Positions 44,883 to 54,016 of a DNA stretch of 64,000 nucleotides are shown piece by piece (within the stretch, counting starts at the first letter, position 1; each line of letters begins with the position of its first letter). A program made the position numbers and the translations under genes. The stretch comes from Candidatus Caenarcanales bacterium (GTDB taxonomy: Bacteria; Cyanobacteriota; Vampirovibrionia; 2-02-FULL-35-15). The stretch covers positions 62,001 to 126,000 of the forward strand of contig JAGVKQ010000005.1 of NCBI GenBank assembly GCA_020050435.1, written 5' to 3'. Under the pieces are notes generated by a model. That model worked only from the letters and a program-made list of their open reading frames with translations. It was not told the DNA's origin and ran no database searches.

Positions 44883-45466
44883 GCGGCAGTAGAGTGTTTA
44901 CCAGTACCTATGTCTATAATGCCAATGCTTCTACGAGTAACGATTTTAGGCTCATTAATAGTTTGTATAACATAGCTGCTAAGATGATTTTCATGCATTG
45001 TTGGATAAATAGTTAAATCACCACATTCTATAGAACCTAAAGAAGATCTTTCTAATCTTTCTTCTTCAAGAGTAGAGATAGCTTCATGTAAACTATTCAA
45101 CAAGAAATCTAAATTAGGATTATTAATAGCATCTTTTGATACAAATAATTTTGAATTATTAGCAATTAGCGAAATGACAGACTTTGGAGGGCTAACTATC
45201 CTAGCACTATGGGCAAAACCTTCTACTAAATATCCAGAAGCTTGAATACTTCCAAATCTTCCACCTGGGACTACTGCAGCATACTTATCACTCTGTACCT
45301 CAACTCCTACAGGATTTGAGGCAGAATGGGTTCTAAATGCTCTTCTAATGTTTTGTCCTAGAGCTAATGAATCTGTTAATAAAATAGGTGACTCGCTGTC
45401 TGGTAGACCGGTTACTAAACCTTGATTAAAATTTCCAATTTGTAATATAGATAAATCTAATAACAT
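44879..45466 (-). CDS. Hypothetical protein
   Basis: 195 residues from the ATG at 45466, set by TAGGAGT just upstream; a longer frame to 45499 lacks such a site. Soluble, with no signal peptide or metal motif. It contains GDLTIYPTMHENHL near residue 150; a loosely similar RDLVIYPIIKGNEV occurs in the 46298-46927 protein, so the two may be distant relatives that flank the methyltransferase. Function unknown. Confidence 0.65.
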   Translation of the reverse strand: MLLDLSILQIGNFNQGLVTGLPDSESPILLTDSLALGQNIRRAFRTHSASNPVGVEVQSDKYAAVVPGGRFGSIQASGYLVEGFAHSARIVSPPKSVISLIANNSKLFVSKDAINNPNLDFLLNSLHEAISTLEEERLERSSLGSIECGDLTIYPTMHENHLSSYVIQTINEPKIVTRRSIGIIDIGTGKHSTAA

Positions 45467-45586
45467 AAATAAAACTCCTAATTCTTTGAATTTTTTCAAA
45501 CAGGTAAAATCCTATCGTAAATCAGAGTAAAAATAAATAAAGTTTAGGAAGTTTTTATAATGAAATGTATAGCAAACAATTAAATA

Positions 45587-46264
45587 CTATTTCTCAGCTT
45601 GAAATACAGCCCATAAGCTGCATCTCCAGAGAACATCAGCATTTTTAAATCCTGAATTTTTAAGCCAAACTAGTAAATCAGGAACTGTAGCATAGTGGTC
45701 ACATGTTCTGGAATGCTCCACTAACTTTGCTAAATCTTCAATAGACATCCCTGCTTTTAAGTTATCTTCTTTAAAAATAACCCAATCTTCTTCGTTGATT
45801 TTATCTGATACAGCCCTTACTGCATCTGCCAAAACAAATAAACCACCAGGCTTTAACCATTTTCTTATTTCATTAAAAATATTTTGTTTCTCTTCATCTA
45901 CTAAATGATGAATCGCTAGATTTGAAATAATAAGATCAAAAGAGTTTTCTTTAAAATCAAGTTTTTCAAAATAAGATTCAATAAGGGTTAAATCTGTTCC
46001 TTTAAGTCTTTCATTAGTGGTTTTTAGCATTTCTGAAGCAGCATCTACTGCTGTGATTTTTGCATCTGGATATTTTTCATGTAAAAGCTTAGTTAGATTT
46101 CCAGTTCCACAGCCTAGTTCGAGTATATGTTTTGGTGCAAAATTGTTTGGTAAGTAACGAAAAATTGTCCAAAAAATATCAGCATAAAAAGTCACATGTT
46201 TTTTTATTAAATCATCGTACTCTGACACTATTTGGTTGAAAAAATCTTTACTTGTTTCTTGCAT
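45587..46264 (-). CDS. Class I SAM-dependent methyltransferase
   Basis: 225 residues. Motif I ILELGCGTGNLTKLL near residue 43, an acidic residue ending motif II (ITAVDAASEML), and LIISNLAIHHL (motif IV). Closest in feel to small-molecule methyltransferases of the UbiE/trans-aconitate type. A -10-like TATAAA lies 6 nt before the ATG. The substrate is unknown. Confidence 0.88.
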   Translation of the reverse strand: MQETSKDFFNQIVSEYDDLIKKHVTFYADIFWTIFRYLPNNFAPKHILELGCGTGNLTKLLHEKYPDAKITAVDAASEMLKTTNERLKGTDLTLIESYFEKLDFKENSFDLIISNLAIHHLVDEEKQNIFNEIRKWLKPGGLFVLADAVRAVSDKINEEDWVIFKEDNLKAGMSIEDLAKLVEHSRTCDHYATVPDLLVWLKNSGFKNADVLWRCSLWAVFQAEK

Positions 46265-46297
46265 GATTTATTTATACCCTAAGTTGCTTGAAATCTT

Positions 46298-46927
46298 TTA
46301 TGGTCTTCTATATCTGTTTACGATTTCATCGGTACCCATATATCTTCCTGGGAGATGTTCAGGTATTGATCTTTTTAACTCATCATGTGTACCGATCTTA
46401 AATTCTTTTACTTCATTGCCTTTAATTATAGGGTAAATTACCAAATCCCTATAACCCCCATAATGTGGGAATTTCATTCCATGTTCATATTCTCTAATTC
46501 TATATGAATCTATAAGATCGATTATATGAGAAATGTGCCTTAAAACAAATTTTAAATCTTCTCTATTTTTAGGGACTAGAGCTTCCGAACTCACAGAAAG
46601 TGGACATCCTATATATTGAAATGCATCCTCAAAAGAGGTTGGTATTTTTCCAGATATTACTTGCTTAGCATTAGTGCGAGAAAAAACACTTGGTGGGTTA
46701 TTTCCATAGCCAAATAATTGTTTTAAATGAGACCTTTCATCTAGAGGGTCCATTTCTATACCAGTGACTTGAAAATGATCATGTCTTGGAGTATTTATAC
46801 AATCTAGAGCTGATAGTAAGCTTTCTATATCAAGCTCAGGAACAGTCTCTAACACACCCTGTGGATTTACCCTTGCAGGCCTTGGAGGTGAAATAGTTTT
46901 TGCATGAATAACAGGAACACCTATCAT
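46298..46927 (-). CDS. Hypothetical protein
   Basis: 209 residues, soluble, His-rich near residues 45-70 and 130-155 (HISHIIDLIDSYRIREYEHG, then HYGGYRDLVIYP). AGGAGATTTTA precedes the ATG. It may be distantly related to the 44879-45466 protein through the DL-x-IYP segment. No known family. Confidence 0.65.
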   Translation of the reverse strand: MIGVPVIHAKTISPPRPARVNPQGVLETVPELDIESLLSALDCINTPRHDHFQVTGIEMDPLDERSHLKQLFGYGNNPPSVFSRTNAKQVISGKIPTSFEDAFQYIGCPLSVSSEALVPKNREDLKFVLRHISHIIDLIDSYRIREYEHGMKFPHYGGYRDLVIYPIIKGNEVKEFKIGTHDELKRSIPEHLPGRYMGTDEIVNRYRRP

Positions 46928-46991
46928 TAAAATCTCCTAAAATAAATAATTAGAAATAGTCTAAATCTACATTCTATTTAATCTTTGCTTT

Positions 46992-49682
46992 TTATATTAA
47001 TTTAATAATCTCTAAGCCAATGTTAAGGGCTTCACTTATCTTACTGGTATCTTTCCCGCCCGCCTGTGCAAAATTATCTTTTCCGCCACCGCGTCCGCCT
47101 GTGACTTCCGCTACTTTATTTACGATATCTTTTGCTTTTATTCCTTTAGGAATAAGGTCACTGGATACTCCTGAGTAAAATGTAAGTTTTCCTTCTTCAG
47201 TTAGATCGGTAACTAAATAAATTTCACCTTTGGCATTTTTTAATTTACCTTCTATAAATGTTTTTATAGCTTCACTTCCATAGTTATCTGGCTTAGCAAT
47301 TAATATAGAAATCCCATTAGATAGCTTTTCTATTTTATCTTCCTGAGATTTCAACTTTTCAATATTTGTAGAAGCCATGGCTTTACTTATAAGTTTTTTT
47401 GCTTCCATGTGCTTTTCTTGAAGCTTTTTAACAGAAACTTCTGAAAACTTTTTAGTAAGCTCTTCCCATTCATTAGATAAGTCACCTTTTGAAAACTCAC
47501 TTTTTAAATTATTGTCTTCTGTTATTAATTGATTTAATTTAACTTCTTCCTCTTTCTTTTTACCTTCTAAATACTCTTTCAATGCTTCTCCAGCTACAGC
47601 TTCTATTCTTCTTACACCAGCAGCTATAGAGCTTTCTTTTACTATCTTAAATCCACCAATTTCAGAAGTGTTTTTTATATGTGTTCCACCGCAGAGTTCT
47701 ACACTAGCTACTTCTTTAGTGTCGCCCATTTTAATAACTCTAACTATATCACCATATTTATCTCCGAAAAATGCCAGAGCTCCAGTTTTAATAGCCTCAT
47801 CAAAAGTTAATTCTTTGCATTCTACTGGAAGTTTTAAATCTATCCACCCATTAACCATAGACTCTATTTTTTCTATTTCTTCTGGTTTTGCAGCTCTATC
47901 TAACGTAAAGTCAAAACGTGTTTTATTTTCATCTACTTCTGAACCGGCTTGTTGGAGTGCGCTTCCAAAAATTTTTCTAAGTGAAGAGTGTAAAAGATGG
48001 GTAACACTATGATGATGTCTTGTTCTGGCTCTTTTTACACTGTCAATTTCACAGCTTACTTTGTCGCCTACTTTTATTTCTCCTGACTTTATTTCCACTG
48101 AGTGAGAAAACAATCCTTCATATTTTTTTGTACCTAAAACTGAAACATTTGAGTTGATCTTTCCGCTATCTCCTACTTGACCGCCAGACTCAGCATAAAA
48201 AACTGTCTGGTTGAGGATAATTTCTCCGCTTTCACCTTCTTTTAATTTCTCTACTTTTTGACCAGTAGAAATAATAGCTAAAACCATTGCTTCACATTTT
48301 TCATCTGTGTAGCCTAAAAACTTTGTTTCACCATGTTCTTTTAAAACATCTCCATATACTCTTTTATCAGTCATATTTACTGAAAAAGTATCTTTATTTG
48401 AAACTTCTGAGTGTTTGTCTTTAGCCTTTTCAAAAGCATCTAAATCTACATTTTTATTTTTCTCTTGTGCTATGTCAGATGTCAGCTCTACAGGAAATCC
48501 ATATGTAGAATACAAATCAAATACTGCATCTCCTGGAATGATTGAACCGGATTTAGAAAGAAGCTCATCTAAAAAAATCAATCCACGATCTATAGTTTCA
48601 GAGAATTTTTCTTCTTCTTGTTTAACCACATCTTCAATCATTTTTACATCTTTTAACTCAGGATAAAATTCTGAATAATTTTCACTTACTACGCTCGGTA
48701 GCTTATATAAGAAAGGGTTTTTCATTCCTAATAAGTATCCGAATCGTGCAGCACGCCTGATAAGCATGCGAAGAACATAGCCGCGTCCTAAATTACTAGG
48801 TCTTACTCCATCACCGATTAAAAAACTAATACAACGAATATGATCAGTAATAATTTTTAGAGAAAGATCTGACTTCTCATCTCTTTCATAGGGTGTTTTT
48901 GTAAGTTCTGAAACAGCATTTAATATAGGCATTAAAAGATCTGTTTCAAATGTATTTTTCTTATTTTGAAGAATTAAAGCCAGTCTTTCTAACCCAGCAC
49001 CGGTATCTATATTTTTCTTAGCTAAAGGTTTAAACTTTCCTTCTTCATCCTTTTCAAGTTGCATAAAAACAAGATTCCAGATTTCTAAATATCTTTCATC
49101 TGGATCTGTAAACTCTGGACCTCTGTCAAAATAAATCTCAGAGCATGGTCCACAAGGTCCCGTAGGTCCAGGTGGTCCCCAGAAAACATCTTTTCTTCCC
49201 ATTTTTTTAATTTGAGAATCAGGAAGTCCTACTTTTTTAATCCATATATCATAAGCTTCTTCATCAAACGGCGTTATTTCATCCCCAGCAAAAACTGAAA
49301 CAATTAATTTATCTTTAGGTAGACCTAAAACTTCTGTTACATACTCCCAAGCCCATGGAATAACTTCACTTTTAAAATAATCTCCAAAACTAAAATTACC
49401 AAGCATTTCAAAATAAGTATGATGTCTGGTAGTTCTGCCTATATTTTCTAAATCAGAATCCTTGCCGCCTACACGAGCGCATTTTTGTATAGTCACTGCC
49501 TTTTTAAACTCAGATTCCTTTAGACCTAAAAAATAAGGGACGAACTGCACCATTCCAGCACCGGTTAAAAGAAGTGTGGGGTTGTCAGGTATTAGAGAGC
49601 TGCTTTTAACATGTTTATGGCCTTTAGAAGTAAAAAATTTTACCCAAGACTCTCTAATTTCTTTTGAAGTTTTAAAATTCAT
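46992..49682 (-). CDS. alaS: Alanine-tRNA ligase
   Basis: 896 residues, the usual length. Class II synthetase: SSSLIPDNPTLLLTGAGMVQF and KCARVGGKDSDLENIGRTTRHHTYFEMLGNFSFGDYF (motif 1 to 2), then the editing domain with RTRHHHSVTHLLHSSL (HxxxH) and VELCGGTH (C-x3-H), then a C-terminal DHHA1 part with GRGGGKDNFAQAGG. Complete. CGCTATAAT lies 9 nt before the ATG without a ribosome site. Confidence 0.97.
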   Translation of the reverse strand: MNFKTSKEIRESWVKFFTSKGHKHVKSSSLIPDNPTLLLTGAGMVQFVPYFLGLKESEFKKAVTIQKCARVGGKDSDLENIGRTTRHHTYFEMLGNFSFGDYFKSEVIPWAWEYVTEVLGLPKDKLIVSVFAGDEITPFDEEAYDIWIKKVGLPDSQIKKMGRKDVFWGPPGPTGPCGPCSEIYFDRGPEFTDPDERYLEIWNLVFMQLEKDEEGKFKPLAKKNIDTGAGLERLALILQNKKNTFETDLLMPILNAVSELTKTPYERDEKSDLSLKIITDHIRCISFLIGDGVRPSNLGRGYVLRMLIRRAARFGYLLGMKNPFLYKLPSVVSENYSEFYPELKDVKMIEDVVKQEEEKFSETIDRGLIFLDELLSKSGSIIPGDAVFDLYSTYGFPVELTSDIAQEKNKNVDLDAFEKAKDKHSEVSNKDTFSVNMTDKRVYGDVLKEHGETKFLGYTDEKCEAMVLAIISTGQKVEKLKEGESGEIILNQTVFYAESGGQVGDSGKINSNVSVLGTKKYEGLFSHSVEIKSGEIKVGDKVSCEIDSVKRARTRHHHSVTHLLHSSLRKIFGSALQQAGSEVDENKTRFDFTLDRAAKPEEIEKIESMVNGWIDLKLPVECKELTFDEAIKTGALAFFGDKYGDIVRVIKMGDTKEVASVELCGGTHIKNTSEIGGFKIVKESSIAAGVRRIEAVAGEALKEYLEGKKKEEEVKLNQLITEDNNLKSEFSKGDLSNEWEELTKKFSEVSVKKLQEKHMEAKKLISKAMASTNIEKLKSQEDKIEKLSNGISILIAKPDNYGSEAIKTFIEGKLKNAKGEIYLVTDLTEEGKLTFYSGVSSDLIPKGIKAKDIVNKVAEVTGGRGGGKDNFAQAGGKDTSKISEALNIGLEIIKLI

Positions 49683-49691
49683 ATGAAGATA

Positions 49692-49697
49692 ATTATA
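49692..49697 (-). promoter_or_regulatory. -10 element 9 nt before alaS ATG
   Basis: CGCTATAAT on the minus strand, the same 9-mer as before purD and the moxR-type gene. Confidence 0.5.
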
Positions 49698-49791
49698 GCG
49701 GACTCCACTAAACAGTTGATCTTTATCTACTTTTAAACATCCTTTAATTTACTGTATATATTATTCATGCCTATTAAAGGGAGCGCTTTAT

Positions 49792-50136
49792 ATGAAAAAA
49801 ATTGTAGTAATTTTAGTTATCTTATTTCAGACCAATATATGTGTATTTGCATCCAGTCCAAATGAACTCTATGTTCCGACTAAACTAGAGTGGCTGGTAA
49901 TGGATTTAAATGGAAAGAATGATATTCGAGATTCTAAAAGATTTGGATTCTCATTATATTATTATGAAAAAAATTCAGACACAGTTATTATTAGGGTTTT
50001 TTATAAGCCTGATGTCAATAATCAAATTATGGAAGAATATCTAAATTCAGATATTGGGCATATACAGAGACTAGCAGAAATAAGTAAATTAGATGGTGTT
50101 AAAGTGGAGGTAGAAAAAACAGAGCTTAGTTCTTGA
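49792..50136 (+). CDS. Small exported protein
   Basis: 114 residues with a signal peptide cut near FAS (residue 22). The mature part is mixed alpha/beta with no Cys. AAGGGAGCG precedes the ATG. It overlaps the 3' end of the convergent trpF by 11 bp. No family recognised. Confidence 0.7.
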   Translation: MKKIVVILVILFQTNICVFASSPNELYVPTKLEWLVMDLNGKNDIRDSKRFGFSLYYYEKNSDTVIIRVFYKPDVNNQIMEEYLNSDIGHIQRLAEISKLDGVKVEVEKTELSS

Positions 50137-50767
50137 GTGCATTAAAAAGCTTTCTAATTAACTCTTCATCTTTTTTTCCAGGTTTTGACTCTACTCCACT
50201 ATTCATATCTATAGCATAAGGCTTAACTTTTTTAATGGCGTCTTTAATATTGTCCGGATTAAGTCCACCAGCTAAAATCACAGGTAATTTAGATTTTTCT
50301 ATTATTTTTCTTGCTATTTTCCAGTCTGCTGTTTTTCCAGTTCCACCCATTTGGTTTTTTTTATTTGCAGAATCAAGAAGAATAAAATCACAAACTTTTT
50401 CATAGTCCTTTAATTTTTGTAGAGTTTCTTCTTCAGCTTTTAATGCTTTTATGATCTTTATAGTTTTCTTCTTTTTCTTTAACTCTTTACAATATTCTGA
50501 AGACTCATTTCCATGTAATTGAACATTGTTAGTAGATAGTAAATTACATAAATCAATTACCTTTTTTATCTTTTCATCTTCAAGGATTAAAACTGCTCCT
50601 ATGGAAATCGGTAATTCTTTTATTATTTCTTTAGCAGTGTTTAGATCTACTTTTCTTTTTGATCGCTCTATAAAATTAAGTCCAATAGCGTAAATGGGAA
50701 AACCAGACACCATTAATGCATCTTTTATAGAAGTAACCCCACATATTTTGACTATTGGATTTTTCAT
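50126..50767 (-). CDS. trpF: Phosphoribosylanthranilate isomerase
   Basis: Third step of tryptophan synthesis. 213 residues, TIM barrel: VKICGVTSIKDAL with the catalytic Cys near residue 8, GLNFIERSKR, and the phosphate-binding end ILAGGLNPDNI and AIDMNSGVESKPGKKD. The general-acid Asp is expected in LLDSANK. Its ATG overlaps the rimM stop by 1 nt. Last gene of argH-nucleotidyltransferase-rimM-trpF; no other trp gene is in the window. Confidence 0.93.
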   Translation of the reverse strand: MKNPIVKICGVTSIKDALMVSGFPIYAIGLNFIERSKRKVDLNTAKEIIKELPISIGAVLILEDEKIKKVIDLCNLLSTNNVQLHGNESSEYCKELKKKKKTIKIIKALKAEEETLQKLKDYEKVCDFILLDSANKKNQMGGTGKTADWKIARKIIEKSKLPVILAGGLNPDNIKDAIKKVKPYAIDMNSGVESKPGKKDEELIRKLFNALKN

Positions 50768-51315
50768 TAAGTTTCTATAATATCTTCTTTAATGCCTTCT
50801 TTTGCTTTTTTATCGTCTTCTTGAAGTAAGCCTATTGCTGTATTTATAGTAATGCTTTTATCATTTAGGTTCACTTCAGGTACTAATTCATCTACAAAAG
50901 GAATCATGATTTCTTTACCAGCATCATCTTTAATTACTAAAACATCATTTCCAGCTTTTAAGATATGGTCGACAGTGCCCACTACATCTCCATTTTCACT
51001 ATAGACAGTCAGTCCCATTAAATCATGGTAAAAAAACTCATTTTCTTTTAATTCTTTTATATCAATATTTGCAGCATATACAGAAGAGCCTATTAAATCT
51101 TCAGCTACATTCATGTCATTTACACCCTCAAGGGAAAAAATGTAAATATTTTTATGTCTTTTCGCCATCAAGACAGAAAATTCTTGCTTTTTTTCATAAT
51201 GCTCTACAAAAATAGAATCAAAACCAAGGAGCAAGTCAGGTGGTGTGATTAAAGGATTGATTTTAATATCACCTTTAATTCCAAATGTGCTGACTATGGT
51301 GCCTATTAGAAACAT
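50767..51315 (-). CDS. rimM: 16S rRNA processing protein RimM
   Basis: 182 residues. Assembly factor for the 30S head that binds uS19. N-terminal domain IGTIVSTFGIKGDIKINPL; PRC-barrel part FFYHDLMGLTVYSENGDVVGTVDHIL and DAGKEIMIPFVDELVPEVNLNDKSITI. It lies in the argH run, not in the usual rpsP-rimM-trmD-rplS order. Gap of 3 nt to the gene before. Confidence 0.93.
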   Translation of the reverse strand: MFLIGTIVSTFGIKGDIKINPLITPPDLLLGFDSIFVEHYEKKQEFSVLMAKRHKNIYIFSLEGVNDMNVAEDLIGSSVYAANIDIKELKENEFFYHDLMGLTVYSENGDVVGTVDHILKAGNDVLVIKDDAGKEIMIPFVDELVPEVNLNDKSITINTAIGLLQEDDKKAKEGIKEDIIET

Positions 51316-51318
51316 ATT

Positions 51319-52416
51319 TTATGATAGAACCACAGATGGTTTTGTCCCATCATCTATTTGTGAATTTGGTGCCCAGACGGAATTTGAAATCATTTCTAAA
51401 CCATCACTAACAATGCAATTATTTCCTATAATGCTGGAAATTACTTTTACATTTTCACCTATAAATGAATTTCCCCAAATGATGGAATTATTAATGTATG
51501 AATTTGAATCAATTATTACATTATCTTCAATGTAAACATCGCCTGTAATTTTTACATTTGGACCAATTTTTACATTATTTCCAAGATAAACTTTCCCTTC
51601 AATTTTAGCGGAAGGAGCGACGATGACACCTTTTCCTTTATAGCCAAAAGATGTTTTCTCTGCAGCAATGTCAATTTTTACTTTTCCATTAAGAGCATCT
51701 TTAATACTTTGTTGATATTGCTTTAATGTGCCAATGTCAGCCCAGTAAGCATTTATATTTACTGCTTGAAGAGCAATCCCTTTTGCCATTAGCTTTTGGA
51801 AAAGATCAGTAGCTATGTCAAACTTTTGTCTTTCCTCAATAGGTGGAATCTCATCAATAATTTTCCTATCAAAAAAGTAAATTCCAGTATTTGCCCAGTT
51901 GCTTAATGCATCTTCTGCTTTTGGTTTTTCTTGGAAAGAAATTATTTTTCTTTTTTCATCTGCAAGTACGACACCATACTGTGAAGTGTCTTCAACTTGC
52001 TTAATTCCTACAGTTACAGGAAAATCACTTTTTATATGTGATTCATAAAGCCTGGTAAGATCTACATCAGTAAGGGCATCCCCCATCATTACTAAAATCA
52101 CATCATCAGTTAAATATTGTTTACAGGTTCTAATTCCACCAGCTACTCCAGTTAATTCATCTTCATTTACTAGATTTAAAGTAACATCAAGATCTGATTT
52201 TATACCTTTAAAATAGCTTCCAATTTTTTCTCCCATTACGTGAGTATTAGCAGAAAATTCTGTAAAGCCATGCTTTTTACATAGCCTAATAATGTGTTCC
52301 ATTACAGGTCTTCCAAGGATAGGGCACAGTGGTTTTGGTATATGACTAGTGAGTGGATCAAGTCTGGAACCCACTCCTGCTGCTAATATCATCACTTGAT
52401 TATCTTCTTTATCCAT
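51319..52416 (-). CDS. Sugar-1-phosphate nucleotidyltransferase
   Basis: 365 residues. Nucleotidyltransferase domain with MILAAGVGSRLDPLTSHIPKPLCPI (G-x-G-x-R and the Lys), then VMMGDALTDVDL for metal binding; from about residue 265 a left-handed beta helix of hexapeptide repeats (AKIEGKVYLGNNVKIGPNVKI). This is the plan of mannose-1-phosphate guanylyl- or glucose-1-phosphate thymidylyl/adenylyltransferases; the sugar and base are not settled. Its ATG overlaps the argH stop by 1 nt. Confidence 0.9.
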   Translation of the reverse strand: MDKEDNQVMILAAGVGSRLDPLTSHIPKPLCPILGRPVMEHIIRLCKKHGFTEFSANTHVMGEKIGSYFKGIKSDLDVTLNLVNEDELTGVAGGIRTCKQYLTDDVILVMMGDALTDVDLTRLYESHIKSDFPVTVGIKQVEDTSQYGVVLADEKRKIISFQEKPKAEDALSNWANTGIYFFDRKIIDEIPPIEERQKFDIATDLFQKLMAKGIALQAVNINAYWADIGTLKQYQQSIKDALNGKVKIDIAAEKTSFGYKGKGVIVAPSAKIEGKVYLGNNVKIGPNVKITGDVYIEDNVIIDSNSYINNSIIWGNSFIGENVKVISSIIGNNCIVSDGLEMISNSVWAPNSQIDDGTKPSVVLS

Positions 52417-53807
52417 TAAAAATTCTTTTCCTCTGCTCTTGCTATAGCACTTAGAACTTGGTTTGGAGCAGTTCCGCCATAAACATTTTTTGCTTCAACA
52501 CAAGATTCTATTTTAATCTTATCCATAATATCATCACCAAAAAGCTTATGAAAACTATTCCATTCACTGATGCTCAAATCAGTAAATAATCTTTTTCTCT
52601 CTATACAATATGCCACTATGTTTCCAACTACTTCATGAGCAATTCTAAATGGAACACCTTTTTTAGTTAGGTAATCAGCTACATCAGTAGCATTTAAAAA
52701 TCCATTTGAAGCAACTTCATACATTTTCTTTCTATTGAAATCTATATTTTGTAAGAACTCATTAGCTATTAGTAAAACAATTTTTATATTGTCAAGCGAA
52801 TCAAAAAGGATTTCTTTGTCTTCCTGTAAGTCTTTATTATAAGCTTGAGGTAATCCTTTTAAGATTGTTAATATTGCCATTAAATTTCCAGTTAATCTAC
52901 CAGTTTTACCACGAATCAATTCAGGAATGTCAGGATTTTTCTTTTGTGGCATCATGCTGCTTCCAGTAGAGTAAGCATCTGAAATCGTAATGAACTTAAA
53001 CTCTTCAGTATTCCAAATGATCATTTCTTCTGAAAATTGACTTAAGTGAATGTTTAAAAGTGAAATGTTAAATAAGCATTCAGCTAGAAAATCTCTATCA
53101 GATACTGCATCTAAACTGTTTTCAGTAATTTTCTTAAACCCTAATACTTTTGCTGTAAATTCTCTGTCTATATCAAAACCAGTACCAGCCAGTGCTCCAG
53201 AGCCAAGAGGTAAAACATCCATTCTGTGCAGCGTTTGTTCAAATCTTTCTATATCGCGAAGTAATTTTTGTTCATAAGACATGAAATAATGCCCAAGAGT
53301 TATTGGCATTGCCTGCTGTAAGTGAGTGTATCCTGGCATTACAGTGGCATAATGAGTTTTAGCTAGATAAATGAATGTATACCTGAGCTCACCAATTAGT
53401 CTAATTAATTCATTTATTTCATCTTTTAAAAAAAGCTTTATATCAGTAGCTACTTGGTCATTTCTACTTCTTCCTGTATGAAGTTTCTTGCCGACATCAC
53501 CGATAAGGTTTATAAGTCTTGCTTCGATGGCTGAATGAATGTCTTCATTTTTATTTCTTTCAAACCACTCATCATCACCTTCTATTTCCTCAAAAATCTT
53601 ATTTAGACCACGAATAATTTCTTCAGACTCTTCTTTGCCTATAATTGCTGAATGAGCCAGCATTTCTGCATGTGCAATAGAACCTTTAATATCATGCTTA
53701 TAAAGCCTTTTATCAAAGTTAAGACTTGAATTAAATCTATCTAATAGCTCAGCTGTGCTTTCACTGAAACGACCAGACCACAGTTTTTTATCGTTAGCTT
53801 GGGACAT
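52416..53807 (-). CDS. argH: Argininosuccinate lyase
   Basis: Last step of arginine synthesis: splits argininosuccinate to arginine and fumarate. 463 residues, usual length. KLWSGRFSE at the start, HTGRSRNDQVATD near residue 108, TVMPGYTHLQQAMP near residue 155, and the fumarase/ASL signature GSSMMPQKKNPD near residue 278. First gene of the argH-nucleotidyltransferase-rimM-trpF run, with all four closely packed. Confidence 0.96.
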   Translation of the reverse strand: MSQANDKKLWSGRFSESTAELLDRFNSSLNFDKRLYKHDIKGSIAHAEMLAHSAIIGKEESEEIIRGLNKIFEEIEGDDEWFERNKNEDIHSAIEARLINLIGDVGKKLHTGRSRNDQVATDIKLFLKDEINELIRLIGELRYTFIYLAKTHYATVMPGYTHLQQAMPITLGHYFMSYEQKLLRDIERFEQTLHRMDVLPLGSGALAGTGFDIDREFTAKVLGFKKITENSLDAVSDRDFLAECLFNISLLNIHLSQFSEEMIIWNTEEFKFITISDAYSTGSSMMPQKKNPDIPELIRGKTGRLTGNLMAILTILKGLPQAYNKDLQEDKEILFDSLDNIKIVLLIANEFLQNIDFNRKKMYEVASNGFLNATDVADYLTKKGVPFRIAHEVVGNIVAYCIERKRLFTDLSISEWNSFHKLFGDDIMDKIKIESCVEAKNVYGGTAPNQVLSAIARAEEKNF

Positions 53808-53851
53808 ATAAACATTATATTACTGTATTAACGCCATTGCTGGAATGTTAG

Positions 53852-53998
53852 CGACGAGCAATCTTACTAATGGAATGTGTCATTCTGAGCCCCTTCATTA
53901 TATTCAGGGTAAACTCCGGCGAAGAATCCATAAACGTTTTTAGATTCTTCATTCGCTGTGCTCATTCAGAATGACATTTTACGATGGATTGCTCGTCG
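53852..53998. repeat. Nested inverted-repeat element, about 147 bp
   Basis: Outer arms CGACGAGCAATC (53852-53863) and GATTGCTCGTCG (53987-53998); inside these TGTCATTCTGAGC pairs with GCTC-ATTC-AGAATGACA; inside these GAAGAATC pairs with GATTCTTC around ATAAACG. It belongs with the element at 34043 and fills the gap between argH and the response regulator. Confidence 0.8.
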
Positions 53999-54016
53999 TG
54001 TCTTTCTGTGAAAATG

